Shown here piece after piece: positions 17,547 to 27,173 of a DNA stretch of 64,000 nt. A model generated the notes under the pieces. The model searched no databases. It was not told the origin of the DNA and saw only the letters and a list, made by a program, of their open reading frames with translations. Made by a program: the position numbers and the translations under genes. Numbering within the stretch: position 1 is the first letter of the stretch; every line of letters starts with the position of its first letter. Origin of the DNA: Prevotella sp. GTDB lineage: Bacteria; Bacteroidota; Bacteroidia; Bacteroidales; Bacteroidaceae. The DNA lies in assembly GCA_017462915.1 (NCBI GenBank), contig JAFTQG010000044.1, positions 48,699-112,698 on the forward strand, given 5' to 3'.

Positions 17547-19064
17547 ATGGGTGGTTTTTTCGGGACGATTCAAAAGAAAAGATGTGTCGAGGAGTTGTTT
17601 TATGGCATAGACTATCAGTCACATCTTGGTACAAAACGTGGAGGTATGGCAACTTACAGCAAGGAGACGGGCGGCTTCAAGCGTTCTATCCACAATCTGG
17701 AGAGCACATATTTCCGTACAAAGTTTGAAGACGAGTTGCCCAAGTTCTTCGGCGAACAAGGCATCGGCGTGATTTCTGATACAGATGCACAGCCGTTGCT
17801 GATGAATTCTCATCTGGGCAGATTTGCCATCGTCACGGTGGCGAAGATAAACAATGCGGAGGAGATAGCTCACAAGCTGCTTGCCGAGAACATGGTGCTT
17901 TCAGAATTCTCCTCAGGCAGAATCAATCCAACAGAGCTCATAGGCCTCTTGATTATCAAGGGCAAGGATTTCGTTTCTGGTATAGAGAATGTCTATCGGA
18001 ACGTTCAGGGCTCCTGCTCTATGCTCATTCTTACCGACAACGGTATCATTGCCGCCCGTGATTTCTGGGGCAGGACACCGGTAGTCATAGGTCAGCGGAA
18101 AGGAGCCGACGGCAAGGTAGAGGCGATGGCGGCGACGTCAGAGACGACGGCGTTCCCCAATCTCGGTTTCGAGGTATCCCATTTCCTTGGCTCAGGCGAG
18201 ATTGTCAAGCTGACAGCCGACGGGATGCAGCAGCTCCGCAAGCCCGAGAAGCACATGCAGGTCTGCTCATTCCTGTGGATATATTACGGTTTCCCAACAT
18301 CGATATACGAAGGGCAGAATGTCGAGAAGATGCGTTACCAGACAGGTTTCTCCATGGGACAGGAAGATGATACAGAGGTCGACTGTGTCGGCGGCATCCC
18401 TGATTCCGGCATAGGAATGGCTGTAGGGTATGCGGCAGGTCATCATGTACCCTTCCAGCGTGCCATATCCAAGTACACGCCGACATGGCCGCGCTCTTTC
18501 ATGCCTACTAATCAGGAGGTGCGCAATCTTGTGGCGAAGATGAAACTCATCCCTAATGAGTCCATGCTCCGCGGCAAGCGTTGCCTGTTCTGCGACGACT
18601 CCATCGTCCGTGGCACCCAGCTCCGCGAGAACACGAAAGTGCTGAAGGAGTTGGGCGCAAAGGAGGTGCACATGCGCATAGCCTGTCCTCCGCTTATCTG
18701 GGGCTGTCCGTTCATAAACTTCTCGGCATCGAAGAATGCCCTTGAACTCATCACGCGCCGTGTCATCGACGATTTCGAGTCGGGCAGGACAGAGGCCACA
18801 AAACTGAGCGATGTTTCCGGCACAAGGGGAGATAATGTCGAGGAGTTGCACATATCCGAGGAGCGCCTGCAGCAGTATGCCAAGACAGGCTCAGCCGAGT
18901 ACAACGCCATGGTGGCAGAGATAGCGAGACGTCTGAACCTCGACTCCTTGAAATATACAACGATAGAGAATATTATCGAGGCGATAGGCCTGCCGAAATG
19001 CCAGGTCTGCACACACTGCTTCGACGGCAGCTCAAGCCATACCATACAGACGCCGTCAAAGTGA
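17547..19064 (+). CDS. PurF-like amidophosphoribosyltransferase homologue without the catalytic Cys
   Basis: PurF makes phosphoribosylamine from PRPP and glutamine. This 505-residue homologue keeps the whole layout: class II glutaminase-like domain (1 to about 235), then a phosphoribosyltransferase domain with GIPDSG (283-288) and the PRPP loop DDSIVRGT (350-357). Cysteines matching the Fe-S ligands of Bacillus-type PurF also seem kept (Cys240, the ACPPLIWGC region, and CQVCTHC near the end). But the N-terminus is MGGFFG: the nucleophile Cys that follows Met in PurF (MCGI) is Gly. The HRGQ loop is GTKRGG. Glutamine-dependent activity is therefore doubtful, and ammonia use or a different role is possible. 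I recall Bacteroidota paralogues with the same start, so this is probably not a local mutation. Confidence 0.85.
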   Translation: MGGFFGTIQKKRCVEELFYGIDYQSHLGTKRGGMATYSKETGGFKRSIHNLESTYFRTKFEDELPKFFGEQGIGVISDTDAQPLLMNSHLGRFAIVTVAKINNAEEIAHKLLAENMVLSEFSSGRINPTELIGLLIIKGKDFVSGIENVYRNVQGSCSMLILTDNGIIAARDFWGRTPVVIGQRKGADGKVEAMAATSETTAFPNLGFEVSHFLGSGEIVKLTADGMQQLRKPEKHMQVCSFLWIYYGFPTSIYEGQNVEKMRYQTGFSMGQEDDTEVDCVGGIPDSGIGMAVGYAAGHHVPFQRAISKYTPTWPRSFMPTNQEVRNLVAKMKLIPNESMLRGKRCLFCDDSIVRGTQLRENTKVLKELGAKEVHMRIACPPLIWGCPFINFSASKNALELITRRVIDDFESGRTEATKLSDVSGTRGDNVEELHISEERLQQYAKTGSAEYNAMVAEIARRLNLDSLKYTTIENIIEAIGLPKCQVCTHCFDGSSSHTIQTPSK

Positions 19065-19085
19065 CGGCTGTTGAGGTGGTATAAG

Positions 19086-19152
19086 TTTATGCGGTTTGAC
19101 GGTTATAAGTTCACAGGAGAGATATCTTTGTATAACCGTCAAACCGCATAAA
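19086..19152. terminator. Perfect 22-bp hairpin between convergent genes (spacer family A)
   Basis: The arms 19086-19107 and 19131-19152 are perfectly complementary and contain GCGGTTTGACGGTT. The loop carries CAGGAGAGATATC. It lies between the PurF-like gene and the convergent DUF5103 gene and can serve both as a terminator. It is the simplest member of the CGGTT spacer family found also at 23.2, 32.7, 33.4, 35.2, 36.8, 40.6 and 41.9 kb. Confidence 0.7.
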
Positions 19153-19177
19153 CCGTATAATCACATAATAGCCAAAC

Positions 19178-20437
19178 CTATCGGCCTGTTTCACCGAAGC
19201 CGTACAACAGGTCGGTCCGTCCTCCCGTAGGGCGATAATAGAAGAGACACCCGTAGCGGTTCTCCGTTTGGTAGAAGTTGCCGTCGGAAGGGAGAACCGT
19301 TGTCTCTCTATCTTTCTGCTCCAGGAGATACTGGTACGAGTAGTAGCCCATCTTCAGCCTTACGGCACAGTGGTACATCCCCTGCTCCGGGTCATACTCC
19401 ATCTTGTATTGCGGAAGGGTCCTGTCCAGAGTCCATTGTCCATTCAGGTAGACATCGCCGTCAAAAGGAACTGGTGCCTTGTACGTGAAATGGCAGACGA
19501 AATACTCTGACTCTGTGTCGTTGTTACTGTTGTCCGTATTACGGATATAGAACGCTCCGTCGGCATCCTCGTCATAGATATAGTTAGGGCGAGGCTCGTC
19601 GGTATATAGCCAAACATGATAGTCCTTGCCGTCAAAGTCCGTATGGTCGACACCCATGGAGTTTCTGTGCAGGTCAAGATACTCGAATTTGCGGTACTCG
19701 TTCGTTGCCGGGAATATCAGGTCGCGGCAGTGTTGCCACGCCATCCCCTCGGCGTTGCGGAACGGCGCTCGGGATATTCTCCTCGCAGTGGACCAGCGGT
19801 TGTTCTGCATGACAATGCCCTTCACCTGCCGCTCCGGGTCCGTGACGCTGACCCCGTTGTATTGCAGCCTTACGTTCACCTGCTGGTACGACTTGTTGAA
19901 CCCAGCATCAGTGTTCGTCGTCATCTCGAGCCCCACGCCGAATTTTCTGTCCAGCACCATGAAGCAGCATCTTGCTACAGGCTTCCCTTCGTCGTCATCG
20001 ATCACCGTCAGCCTGTAGTTGCCCGACAACTTCAGCCTGCACAGGCTGTTGGGTATACGCAGCCTGTAGTGTGTATAGAGTTCCGCCGTGTTCAGCGATT
20101 CCTCGTAGTCGTCTATTGTCAGCCCGTTGTAGAAGCCGTCAATGTAGTCCGTCTCGAAAAGCCCTTGGCTAACGCTCCAGTCCGCCTCGCAGTGCTCTAT
20201 GTTATACGTATAGCGCCGATAGTTGTGCGACATGTCGTCAAACGCTATGTTGATAGCCTCCCCTTCGCCGATAGTGATAATTGGCATTCCGAGCCAGTCT
20301 TGTCCCGCCACGACCTGTAGCGTCCGTATCTCTGGCGACAGTATCTCATGGCGCTGCGCGCGCAATGCAGAGGGGAAAAACACCGATATGCTGGCGGCAA
20401 TAGTCATGATGGCAAGATGTCTTATTCCTTTTTTCAT
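19178..20437 (-). CDS. DUF5103 domain exported protein
   Basis: The protein is 419 residues from the ATG at 20437 (MKKGIRHLAIMTIAASISVF...ALRAQR). This start gives a proper signal peptide; the frame can be extended 23 codons upstream, but that would add a basic tail before it. The mature protein is beta-rich and matches the Bacteroidota DUF5103 family in its N-terminal block (EILSPEIRTLQVVAGQDWLG) and in the DGDVYLNGQWT region, which looks like a carbohydrate-binding or immunoglobulin-type sheet. Function is unknown. It is convergent with the PurF-like gene. Confidence 0.82.
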   Translation of the reverse strand: MKKGIRHLAIMTIAASISVFFPSALRAQRHEILSPEIRTLQVVAGQDWLGMPIITIGEGEAINIAFDDMSHNYRRYTYNIEHCEADWSVSQGLFETDYIDGFYNGLTIDDYEESLNTAELYTHYRLRIPNSLCRLKLSGNYRLTVIDDDEGKPVARCCFMVLDRKFGVGLEMTTNTDAGFNKSYQQVNVRLQYNGVSVTDPERQVKGIVMQNNRWSTARRISRAPFRNAEGMAWQHCRDLIFPATNEYRKFEYLDLHRNSMGVDHTDFDGKDYHVWLYTDEPRPNYIYDEDADGAFYIRNTDNSNNDTESEYFVCHFTYKAPVPFDGDVYLNGQWTLDRTLPQYKMEYDPEQGMYHCAVRLKMGYYSYQYLLEQKDRETTVLPSDGNFYQTENRYGCLFYYRPTGGRTDLLYGFGETGR

Positions 20438-20476
20438 TTTTTTCTTCTTTTTTGCCTTTTGCAGGCTAATCCGTTG

Positions 20477-20484
20477 CAAAGATA
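20477..20484 (-). promoter_or_regulatory. -7 box of the DUF5103 gene
   Basis: TATCTTTG on the minus strand, about 40 bp before the ATG. A second TATCTTTG at 20544-20551 could be an upstream promoter. Confidence 0.55.
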
Positions 20485-20717
20485 ATGCAACTCGAACGCA
20501 ATTCAAACTTGTTTGAAATTGCTGAGGTGCAGCTTATCTTCTGCAAAGATACGAAAATAAAATGACATATCGCCTGTATTTCCCCTTATCATAGACCATT
20601 CAGCGGCAGTTTTTATGGCATAGCTGTGGTTTAGTGTTTATAGGTTAATAACTCACAGTCGTCTAACCACATAACTGTACCCAGCCGTCCGCCTGCATCT
20701 TGCATGGGTAGGGAAAA

Positions 20718-20739
20718 GCAGGAAGCAACCGCTTCCTGC
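20718..20739. terminator. Hairpin in the guaA-DUF5103 gap
   Basis: GCAGGAAGC and GCTTCCTGC form a 9-bp stem with loop AACC, with CTTTTTCTTCTT on the plus side and TTTTCCC on the minus side. It lies about 80 bp past the guaA stop and probably ends guaA. The rest of 20485-20815 shows only promoter boxes. Confidence 0.6.
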
Positions 20740-20815
20740 ATCTTTTTCTTCTTATATGCAGTGGAGGTCGGCTGCTTCCTGTTTGATGATGTCATATTTG
20801 TGTACGTATGCTCTG

Positions 20816-22432
20816 TTATTCCCACTCGATCGTTGACGGCGGTTTTGAGGAAATGTCGTAGCATACGCGGTTGACTCCCTTTACCTTGTTTATTATCTCG
20901 TTGGAGCATTTTGCCATGAAATCGTAGGGGAGGTGTGCCCAGTCTGCCGTCATGGCATCGGTCGATGTCACGGCACGGAGAGCCACGGGATGTTCGTATG
21001 TGCGTTCGTCACCCATAACTCCTACGGAGCGTACGGTGGAGAGGAGTACGGTACCTGCCTGCCAGATTTGGTCGTATAGAGAGACTTCTATCTCTCCGTT
21101 CTCCATATCAGCGGGAACCCCTGCGGCGAGCACGGCGCGTGCATGTTCGCCTGAGAGCCTTGTCTTGTATGCACGCAGTCCGCGGATATAGATGTCATCG
21201 GCATCCTGGAGGATGCGCACTTTCTCTCGTGTGATATCTCCGAGGATACGTACGGCAAGTCCAGGGCCAGGGAAGGGATGGCGTGTGATGAGGTGTTCAG
21301 GCATTCCCATGGAGCGTCCGACGCGACGCACCTCATCCTTGAAAAGCCATTTGAGGGGTTCGCAGAGCGAGAGATGCATTTCTTCGGGGAGACCTCCGAC
21401 GTTATGGTGTGACTTGATGACTTTCCCGGTGATGTTGAGCGACTCGATGCGGTCAGGGTAAATGGTGCCCTGTGCGAGCCACTTGGCGTCCTTGATTTTC
21501 TTTGCCTCGGCGTTGAAGACTTCCACGAAGTCGCGTCCTATGATCTTGCGCTTCTGCTCGGGGTCTGTGACTCCAGCGAGGTCTGCGAAGAACTTCTCGC
21601 TTGCGTCTATGCCTATGACGTTAAGACCGAGGCACTTGTAGTCTTCCATTACATCGCGGAATTCGTTCTTGCGGAGCATACCATGGTCAACGAAAATACA
21701 TGTGAGGCGATCTCCGATGGCTTTGTTTAGGAGGACGGCGGCTACAGAGGAGTCTACGCCACCCGAGAGACCAAGGATGACGCGGTCTGTGCCTATCTGT
21801 GCTTTCAACTCGTTGACTGTCGTTTCAACGAAGGAGTCGGCGCTCCAATCCTGCCGTGAGCCACAGATATCGACGACGAAGTTTCGGAGTAGTTGTGTGC
21901 CTTGCACGGAGTGGAATACTTCGGGATGGAACTGCACGGCCCATACGGGTTTCTCGGTGGAGGCGTAGGCGGCGTACTGCACATCGGCGGTGGAGGCTAT
22001 GCATCGGCAGTCATTAGGTATGGCTGTGATGGAGTCGCCGTGCGACATCCATACCTGTGAGTTGTCGTCGAAGCCGGCGAAGAGCTTGTCGGTCTTGTCT
22101 ATGTAGGCGAGGTTTGCCCTGCCGTACTCCCGGGTATCGGTCTTCTCTACCTTTCCGCCGTTGGCATAGGAATAGTACTGAGCGCCGTAGCAGATACCGA
22201 GGACGGGAAGCCTGCCGACGAAGCGCGAGAGGTCGGGCTTGAAGCCTTCAGGATCGTGTACCGAGAACGGTGAGCCGGAGAGGATAACGCCTATGACGTC
22301 AGAGCCGTCCTCCGGGTACTTGTTGTAGGGCATGATCTCGCAGAATGTGTCAAGTTCGCGGACACGGCGGCCTATCAACTGTGTTGTCTGGCTGCCAAAG
22401 TCGAGGATGATAATCTTTTGCATTCGGTTCAT
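20816..22432 (-). CDS. guaA: GMP synthase (glutamine-hydrolysing)
   Basis: GuaA converts XMP to GMP using glutamine and ATP. The 538-residue protein has an N-terminal class I amidotransferase (LGICYGAQ with nucleophile Cys; [10 protein letters not shown] with the His and Glu). Next comes the ATP pyrophosphatase P-loop ([16 protein letters not shown]). The C-terminal dimerisation domain ends [15 protein letters not shown], the invariant GuaA tail. Its ATG overlaps the stop of the preceding nucleotidyltransferase gene by 4 bp; a second ATG three codons later (MQKIII) would also be a plausible start. Confidence 0.97.
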   Translation of the reverse strand: MNRMQKIIILDFGSQTTQLIGRRVRELDTFCEIMPYNKYPEDGSDVIGVILSGSPFSVHDPEGFKPDLSRFVGRLPVLGICYGAQYYSYANGGKVEKTDTREYGRANLAYIDKTDKLFAGFDDNSQVWMSHGDSITAIPNDCRCIASTADVQYAAYASTEKPVWAVQFHPEVFHSVQGTQLLRNFVVDICGSRQDWSADSFVETTVNELKAQIGTDRVILGLSGGVDSSVAAVLLNKAIGDRLTCIFVDHGMLRKNEFRDVMEDYKCLGLNVIGIDASEKFFADLAGVTDPEQKRKIIGRDFVEVFNAEAKKIKDAKWLAQGTIYPDRIESLNITGKVIKSHHNVGGLPEEMHLSLCEPLKWLFKDEVRRVGRSMGMPEHLITRHPFPGPGLAVRILGDITREKVRILQDADDIYIRGLRAYKTRLSGEHARAVLAAGVPADMENGEIEVSLYDQIWQAGTVLLSTVRSVGVMGDERTYEHPVALRAVTSTDAMTADWAHLPYDFMAKCSNEIINKVKGVNRVCYDISSKPPSTIEWE

Positions 22433-23205
22433 ATTTGATTGAGAAATTCTGTTGCGTCTCTGAGAGTATCGGGCTTGCCGACATCAAGCAGTCTCAGGTC
22501 TTCTTTCACGAGGCCTCTGACATCGTGTCTGGCGCAGATGTCAAGGTAGAAGTCCATGATGCTGAATCTTTCGGGCCATGGTGTCATCAGGGGCAGGAGT
22601 GTCTGTGAGAGGATGTGTATGCCTGAGAATGCGAACTTCCGCAGCGGGGCGGAGTGGAGCGTCAGGCTTTCGGGAGTCTTGCCTTGCTGGGCTTTAAGCT
22701 CGGGATATGGCGACTTTATCTCCCCTGTGGCGGTGTTAATCCATCCGGCAAGGCGCATGTCGCTGTCGAAAAGGAGGTATCGTGATGTCTTGCGCGGCGA
22801 GACAAGCAGTGTGGCTCCGTTACGGGTGTTTTGCCTGTAGAAGTCTTCAAGGTCAACATTTGAGAGGATGTCGACATTGTGTATGAGTATCGGTTCCTCC
22901 TTTTTTGCCGGATGAAACAGTGGTGCCGCTTTCCTGATGCCGCCGCCTGTGTCGAGGAGTGTCTCTGTCTCGTCGGAGAGTAGTATGTCTGATGCCCATC
23001 GTCCTCTCGTCGTCTCTATGAAATTGCGTATCTGACCGCTGTGGTGATGTATGTTGATGACGACGGTATTGCCTTCGGAGTCGACACGCTCAAGGATGCG
23101 TTGCAGCAGTGGCTTGTCTCCTACAGGTACGAGGGCCTTGGGAATGATGTCTGTCAGGGGTTTGAGCCGTGTGCCGAGACCTGCGGCGAAGATCATTATG
23201 TTCAT
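22429..23205 (-). CDS. Sugar-1-phosphate nucleotidyltransferase
   Basis: The 258-residue NTP_transferase protein has the signature [20 protein letters not shown] (G-x-G-T-R-L and the K of P-K-A-L) at residues 5-25. [11 protein letters not shown] carries the metal-binding Asp. The family activates sugar phosphates to NDP-sugars. The short length and the [10 protein letters not shown] region resemble MurU/mannose-1-phosphate uridylyl- or guanylyltransferase-like proteins; the sugar is not predictable. It is coupled to guaA by a 4-bp overlap. Confidence 0.85.
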   Translation of the reverse strand: MNIMIFAAGLGTRLKPLTDIIPKALVPVGDKPLLQRILERVDSEGNTVVINIHHHSGQIRNFIETTRGRWASDILLSDETETLLDTGGGIRKAAPLFHPAKKEEPILIHNVDILSNVDLEDFYRQNTRNGATLLVSPRKTSRYLLFDSDMRLAGWINTATGEIKSPYPELKAQQGKTPESLTLHSAPLRKFAFSGIHILSQTLLPLMTPWPERFSIMDFYLDICARHDVRGLVKEDLRLLDVGKPDTLRDATEFLNQI

Positions 23206-23211
23206 TTTTAT

Positions 23212-23306
23212 ACGGTATATATGATTGTACGGTTATATGCGGTTGTGTGACTATGCGGTTACGGCAGGAGATATCCTTATAACTGTCAAAACCTTATAAC
23301 CGCACC
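23212..23306. repeat. Spacer family A copy between fbp and the nucleotidyltransferase gene
   Basis: ACGGTTATATGCGGTTG and ATGCGGTTACGG on one side face TTATAACTGTC and CTTATAACCGCACC on the other, around a GGAGATATCC core. It makes a long imperfect hairpin made of CGGTT-type units. Confidence 0.6.
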
Positions 23307-25280
23307 TTACTTCTTTATCTCGCGTTCCTTGATGAATCCATGGCGGTATGCGTAGAGGAGTTTCTGTAGATTGCTTATCTGCTCCCTCAGTTCCGCGCCC
23401 TTGTCTATATCGGCGACATGCATACGGCGGTTTGCCATCTCTATGATCTGTATTGTGGAGACGATGTCCGTACCTCGTAGCACGGCGTCTTCCGCACTTG
23501 TGAAGGGCTCGTGCTGCACGAGCTGGAAGCCACGGGAATGGTATACGAGGGTGTAGCCGGCTATGCCTGTCTCCTTGTGGTAGGCCTCGGAAAATCCGCC
23601 GTCGATGACCATCAGCTTTCCGTTGGCCTTTATGGGGTTCTCGCCGTTGGCGACATGTACGGGGACATGGCCGTTGATGATATGGCGGTTGGGGCCTGCA
23701 AGACCGAAGGCGTCCATTATGCCGTCGATGATCTTCTCATCGTCACGGAGCTTGAAGTAGTATCCTTTCTCCTCCTTGTGGGTTGCTTTGTCGGCGATGA
23801 AGTAGCGTTCGAATGTTGACATCTTGGACTTGTCGAATAGTGGGGAGTCCTTTCCGCACCACAGGTACAGGAAATAGTCTCGGGCATACTCCCGGTCTTC
23901 GGGTGTGGAGTCCTGCTGGAATGCTGAGCGTACAAGCATACCGATGTTGTGCATGAGTTCTTTGCCTTTCAGGTATGTGCCGGGCATTATCTCTACCTCT
24001 TTCAGTGTGCCGTCCTCCATCAGCGGTATTGATGCATGGAAGAGCAGATTGCCGTTGTATATGGCATACATGCAACCGTGGGATAGCATGAGACGGATAT
24101 GCTTCTGCAGTTTCTCTGAGACGCGGAATGAGTGGTGCAGGCGCTTCATCAACAGGCGTTCCTCGTCTGTGAGCGCGATGCCAGTGGGGAAGGTGGCGTA
24201 CTGCATCTTATATTCCTTGCCGTCGACACGGCAGGTGTTGGTTTCCAGATTGACAGTGGAGATGATGTCACGGTCCTCCATGTGCCAGTTAGGATGCTTG
24301 TGGAACAGTTCTGCCTCGAGCTTGAACTGTATTATTGATATCGCTTTGTGCATCATTGCCGTAAGGCGTCTCTGCTTCTCGTCGAGATTCGTATTGCCGT
24401 CGAGGATGATAGGCTCGAAACCTGTGCATGGGTCGTCGCTGTAATGCTCCATGGCGAATGTGGCAAGCGGCACGAGGTTAATGCCGTAGCCTTCCTCTAT
24501 GGTCGTAAGGTTGGCATATCTCAGGCAGATGCGTATAACGTGGCAGATGCATGCGTCATTGCCGGCTCCAGCGCCCATCCAGAGTATGTCGTGGTTGCCC
24601 CACTGTATATCCCAGGAATGGTAGTTTGTCAGGGTGTCCATGATGATGTGTGCTCCAGGGCCACGGTCGTAGATGTCTCCGAGTATGTGCAGCTGGTCAA
24701 TGGACAGACGCTGTATGACGTTGCAGATGGCTATGATGAAGTCGTCTGCACGCTGTGTGGATATGATTGTCTCGATGATCACATTGACATACGCGGCCTT
24801 GTTTTGGTCGTCCGTACGCTCATGGAGAAGCTCTTGGATGATGTACGAAAACTCCTCTGGAAGTGATTTCCTCACTTTGGAGCGTGTGTATTTCGAGCAT
24901 ACGTCGCGCAGTACGGAGACGAGCTGGTGCAGGGTGATGTGGTACCAGTCGCCGAGATCGTCTTCATTGGCCTTTACCAGCTCGAGTTTCTGCTCTGGAT
25001 AGTATATGAGTGTGCACAGTTCCTTTTTCTCCTGCTCACGGAGTGTGTTGCCGAATATCTCGTTAACCTTTCGCTTGATATTGCCAGAGGCATTCTTGAG
25101 GACATGCAAGAAGGCCTCGTGCTCGCCGTGTATGTCGGCAAGGAAATGCTCTGTGCTCTTGGGAAGGTTGAGTATGGCGGAGAGGTTTATGATCTCCGTC
25201 GCGGCTGATGATATGGTAGGGAAGTTACGCGCAAGCAGCTGCAGGTAGCGCATGTCTTTCTCTATTTCATTATTTGTCAT
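23307..25280 (-). CDS. fbp: Fructose-1,6-bisphosphatase class III
   Basis: This enzyme hydrolyses fructose-1,6-bisphosphate to fructose-6-phosphate in gluconeogenesis. The 657-residue length is typical of the class III (Firmicutes/Bacteroidota) metallophosphatase, not of the 330-residue class I. HFLADIHGEHEAF, LGDIYDRGP and WGNHDILWMGA are the calcineurin-like metal-binding blocks, and INGHVPVHVANGENP is the late conserved block. It is last of a minus-strand run with the two glycosyltransferase-like genes (20-bp spacing). Confidence 0.96.
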   Translation of the reverse strand: MTNNEIEKDMRYLQLLARNFPTISSAATEIINLSAILNLPKSTEHFLADIHGEHEAFLHVLKNASGNIKRKVNEIFGNTLREQEKKELCTLIYYPEQKLELVKANEDDLGDWYHITLHQLVSVLRDVCSKYTRSKVRKSLPEEFSYIIQELLHERTDDQNKAAYVNVIIETIISTQRADDFIIAICNVIQRLSIDQLHILGDIYDRGPGAHIIMDTLTNYHSWDIQWGNHDILWMGAGAGNDACICHVIRICLRYANLTTIEEGYGINLVPLATFAMEHYSDDPCTGFEPIILDGNTNLDEKQRRLTAMMHKAISIIQFKLEAELFHKHPNWHMEDRDIISTVNLETNTCRVDGKEYKMQYATFPTGIALTDEERLLMKRLHHSFRVSEKLQKHIRLMLSHGCMYAIYNGNLLFHASIPLMEDGTLKEVEIMPGTYLKGKELMHNIGMLVRSAFQQDSTPEDREYARDYFLYLWCGKDSPLFDKSKMSTFERYFIADKATHKEEKGYYFKLRDDEKIIDGIMDAFGLAGPNRHIINGHVPVHVANGENPIKANGKLMVIDGGFSEAYHKETGIAGYTLVYHSRGFQLVQHEPFTSAEDAVLRGTDIVSTIQIIEMANRRMHVADIDKGAELREQISNLQKLLYAYRHGFIKEREIKK

Positions 25281-25300
25281 AAGGCATCATATAGGTTATG

Positions 25301-26509
25301 TTATGTCGTTTCTTTTGATATGTTGAATTCATTCAGTTGTCTGTACAGTCTCCTTGCCGTCTTGCCGGATATCGGGTCAAGGGGCATATAGCCCAACGGG
25401 AGTTGCAGTCTCTCTGAGAGTATATGCATGACATGGGCACAGAAAGATTCCATGCCAAGCTTTCGTACCATGTTGCAGAAAATGTCTTCATCATACATGG
25501 AATACATTAGACGCTCGTATATGGACATGACAAGCACGAATGGAGGCTGCCATTCTTTGTTGTACTGGTTCTTCTCCAATATTTTACTTAATTTCAGCAG
25601 ATCCGTTATCAGTGCTGCGGTCTCTTGGGACGATGTGCATCCGCGGATTATGCCATGCTCCTTGTCGGATATATGGCCGTCGCTGATTGTAGACTTGACT
25701 TTGAAGCGTGCAGGTAAAGCGTCTACATGTATCGGTAGATGAAGAGACAGAGCCTTGGCACCAGACAGCAGTTCCTCCATTATGCCATGATCTATGGCGT
25801 ATACCTGGATATTCTTCCAGTTGTGGACGGAAAGCTGCTGCAACATATCTGGGTATTCCTGTGCCTGCGAATGTGCCGCAGTGGTATTCTGCACATGTTT
25901 CGCTTCGGCGTCTTGGCTTGCATGTCGCATATTTATAGCAGCAAGAAGAAGTGTCCATATACATTTCTCTTCCTTCTCGGAGAGTTTGTTGCGCTGAACA
26001 GTGTCGATGACCTTCTGGTATAAGGCGCGGAATGTCTCTGTTGTCTGCGGATATTCATTCTCGTTGCTTGGCCCAGGAATAAGTGCTACGCGTTTCTTCC
26101 AGCCCAGTTGTTTTATGTCTTCCAGTTCCTGTGACGATGTGGTATGCAAGACCATTGCCTTACGTATGGCAAGGAACTGGTAGGCAATGAGACTGGGCAG
26201 TTTCCTCTTCCAGAAATCAGCTTGAAGTTCTTTGGGAGATAGACCGTTGTGAGGTGAGAGGACAACGGGAATCCTGCTGCGCAGTGCCCATGATTCCACG
26301 ATGGCGGCCTTGAAACTCCAGCATCCATGTATATGGATAACATCCGGCTGCAGCTTCTCTATACGCCTGCAAAAGTCGGCGTTAGATATATTGCCGGAGA
26401 TTATATGTGTCTCTACAGTCTTTCCCATAACGACTTGAAGCATCTGGACAAACCTTGCGGCCTGTCCCATACTCTTCTTGAAGTTAGGTATGTAATGTAG
26501 AACTTTCAT
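25301..26509 (-). CDS. GT4-like glycosyltransferase with a degenerate C-terminal half
   Basis: The product is 402 residues. The N-terminal half reads as the acceptor domain of a GT-B family 4 enzyme: LHYIPNFKKSMGQAARFVQML, PDVIHIHGCWSFKAAIVESW, PVVLSPHNGLSPKEL, VLHTTSSQELEDIKQLGW, ALIPGPSNENEY. After about residue 145 the expected nucleotide-sugar domain (G-R-x-x-x-x-K-G-x-x-x-L and E-x7-E) is absent. In its place is a Lys/Glu/Gln-rich helical region ending in a 200-residue tail I cannot assign. It may be inactive, or use an altered site. It lies 19 bp after the GT2-like gene. Confidence 0.7.
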   Translation of the reverse strand: MKVLHYIPNFKKSMGQAARFVQMLQVVMGKTVETHIISGNISNADFCRRIEKLQPDVIHIHGCWSFKAAIVESWALRSRIPVVLSPHNGLSPKELQADFWKRKLPSLIAYQFLAIRKAMVLHTTSSQELEDIKQLGWKKRVALIPGPSNENEYPQTTETFRALYQKVIDTVQRNKLSEKEEKCIWTLLLAAINMRHASQDAEAKHVQNTTAAHSQAQEYPDMLQQLSVHNWKNIQVYAIDHGIMEELLSGAKALSLHLPIHVDALPARFKVKSTISDGHISDKEHGIIRGCTSSQETAALITDLLKLSKILEKNQYNKEWQPPFVLVMSIYERLMYSMYDEDIFCNMVRKLGMESFCAHVMHILSERLQLPLGYMPLDPISGKTARRLYRQLNEFNISKETT

Positions 26510-26528
26510 GCTGTAGAGTCAAGTCTGT

Positions 26529-27131
26529 TTATACAGTTACATGTCTGTATATTATATTGCGGAGTGACATGTCGTCGATGTAGCTCCGATGTAGGAATAT
26601 GATAGGAAAAAGTCCCGCATTCTCCTTGTTGAGATACAGTGTCTCGCGTTTTACCCCGTTTGTCCTGCACCAGCTTTTCAGCAGCTTCCTTACAGTCTTC
26701 TTATGCTTGTGGCGTTTAAAGAATCCGAGATGTCTGATATGCATGTCGCCCAGAATTAACGGCCTGTTTTCAGATAGCGGATTGCTTTCCAGAAAATCAC
26801 CGACTCTCTCAAGCCATTTCTCTGAATCTGGTGCAAATGAGGGCGGTATGATGATGACATGGTCATATTCGGCGGCCTTCACTCCAAGCAATATCTCTAT
26901 CTCCTCGCCCGTGACATATTGTGGTCGGTCGGGCAGATATGTCGAACGGAGATTCTTATATTCTGCATAGAACGGCTCAAGAATATCCTTTATGTCCCCC
27001 TTCATCGTTTCACGGACAGCTACAACTTCAAATCCGGCATCGTACTGTTGGGACAGAACCATGGGTAGTGTCTCACGTAGTACGATGTCATTGTCGTTGG
27101 TGATTATTATTATTGAAATGTTCTTGCTCAT
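26529..27131 (-). CDS. GT2-like protein lacking the DxD motif
   Basis: The 200-residue protein starts like a family 2 glycosyltransferase (NISIIIITNDNDIVLRETLPMVLSQQY...FEVVAVRE). At the place where GT2 enzymes show D-x-D it has VIIIPPSFAPDSEKW. The metal-binding acidic pair is thus missing, and the protein is shorter than the usual GT2. It may be a non-catalytic relative that works with the adjacent GT4-like protein. It follows lysA by 42 bp. Confidence 0.65.
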   Translation of the reverse strand: MSKNISIIIITNDNDIVLRETLPMVLSQQYDAGFEVVAVRETMKGDIKDILEPFYAEYKNLRSTYLPDRPQYVTGEEIEILLGVKAAEYDHVIIIPPSFAPDSEKWLERVGDFLESNPLSENRPLILGDMHIRHLGFFKRHKHKKTVRKLLKSWCRTNGVKRETLYLNKENAGLFPIIFLHRSYIDDMSLRNIIYRHVTV

Positions 27132-27173
27132 ATACTTCTTGGTCAGGAAGTTATATCCATGACCTAAACGCGT

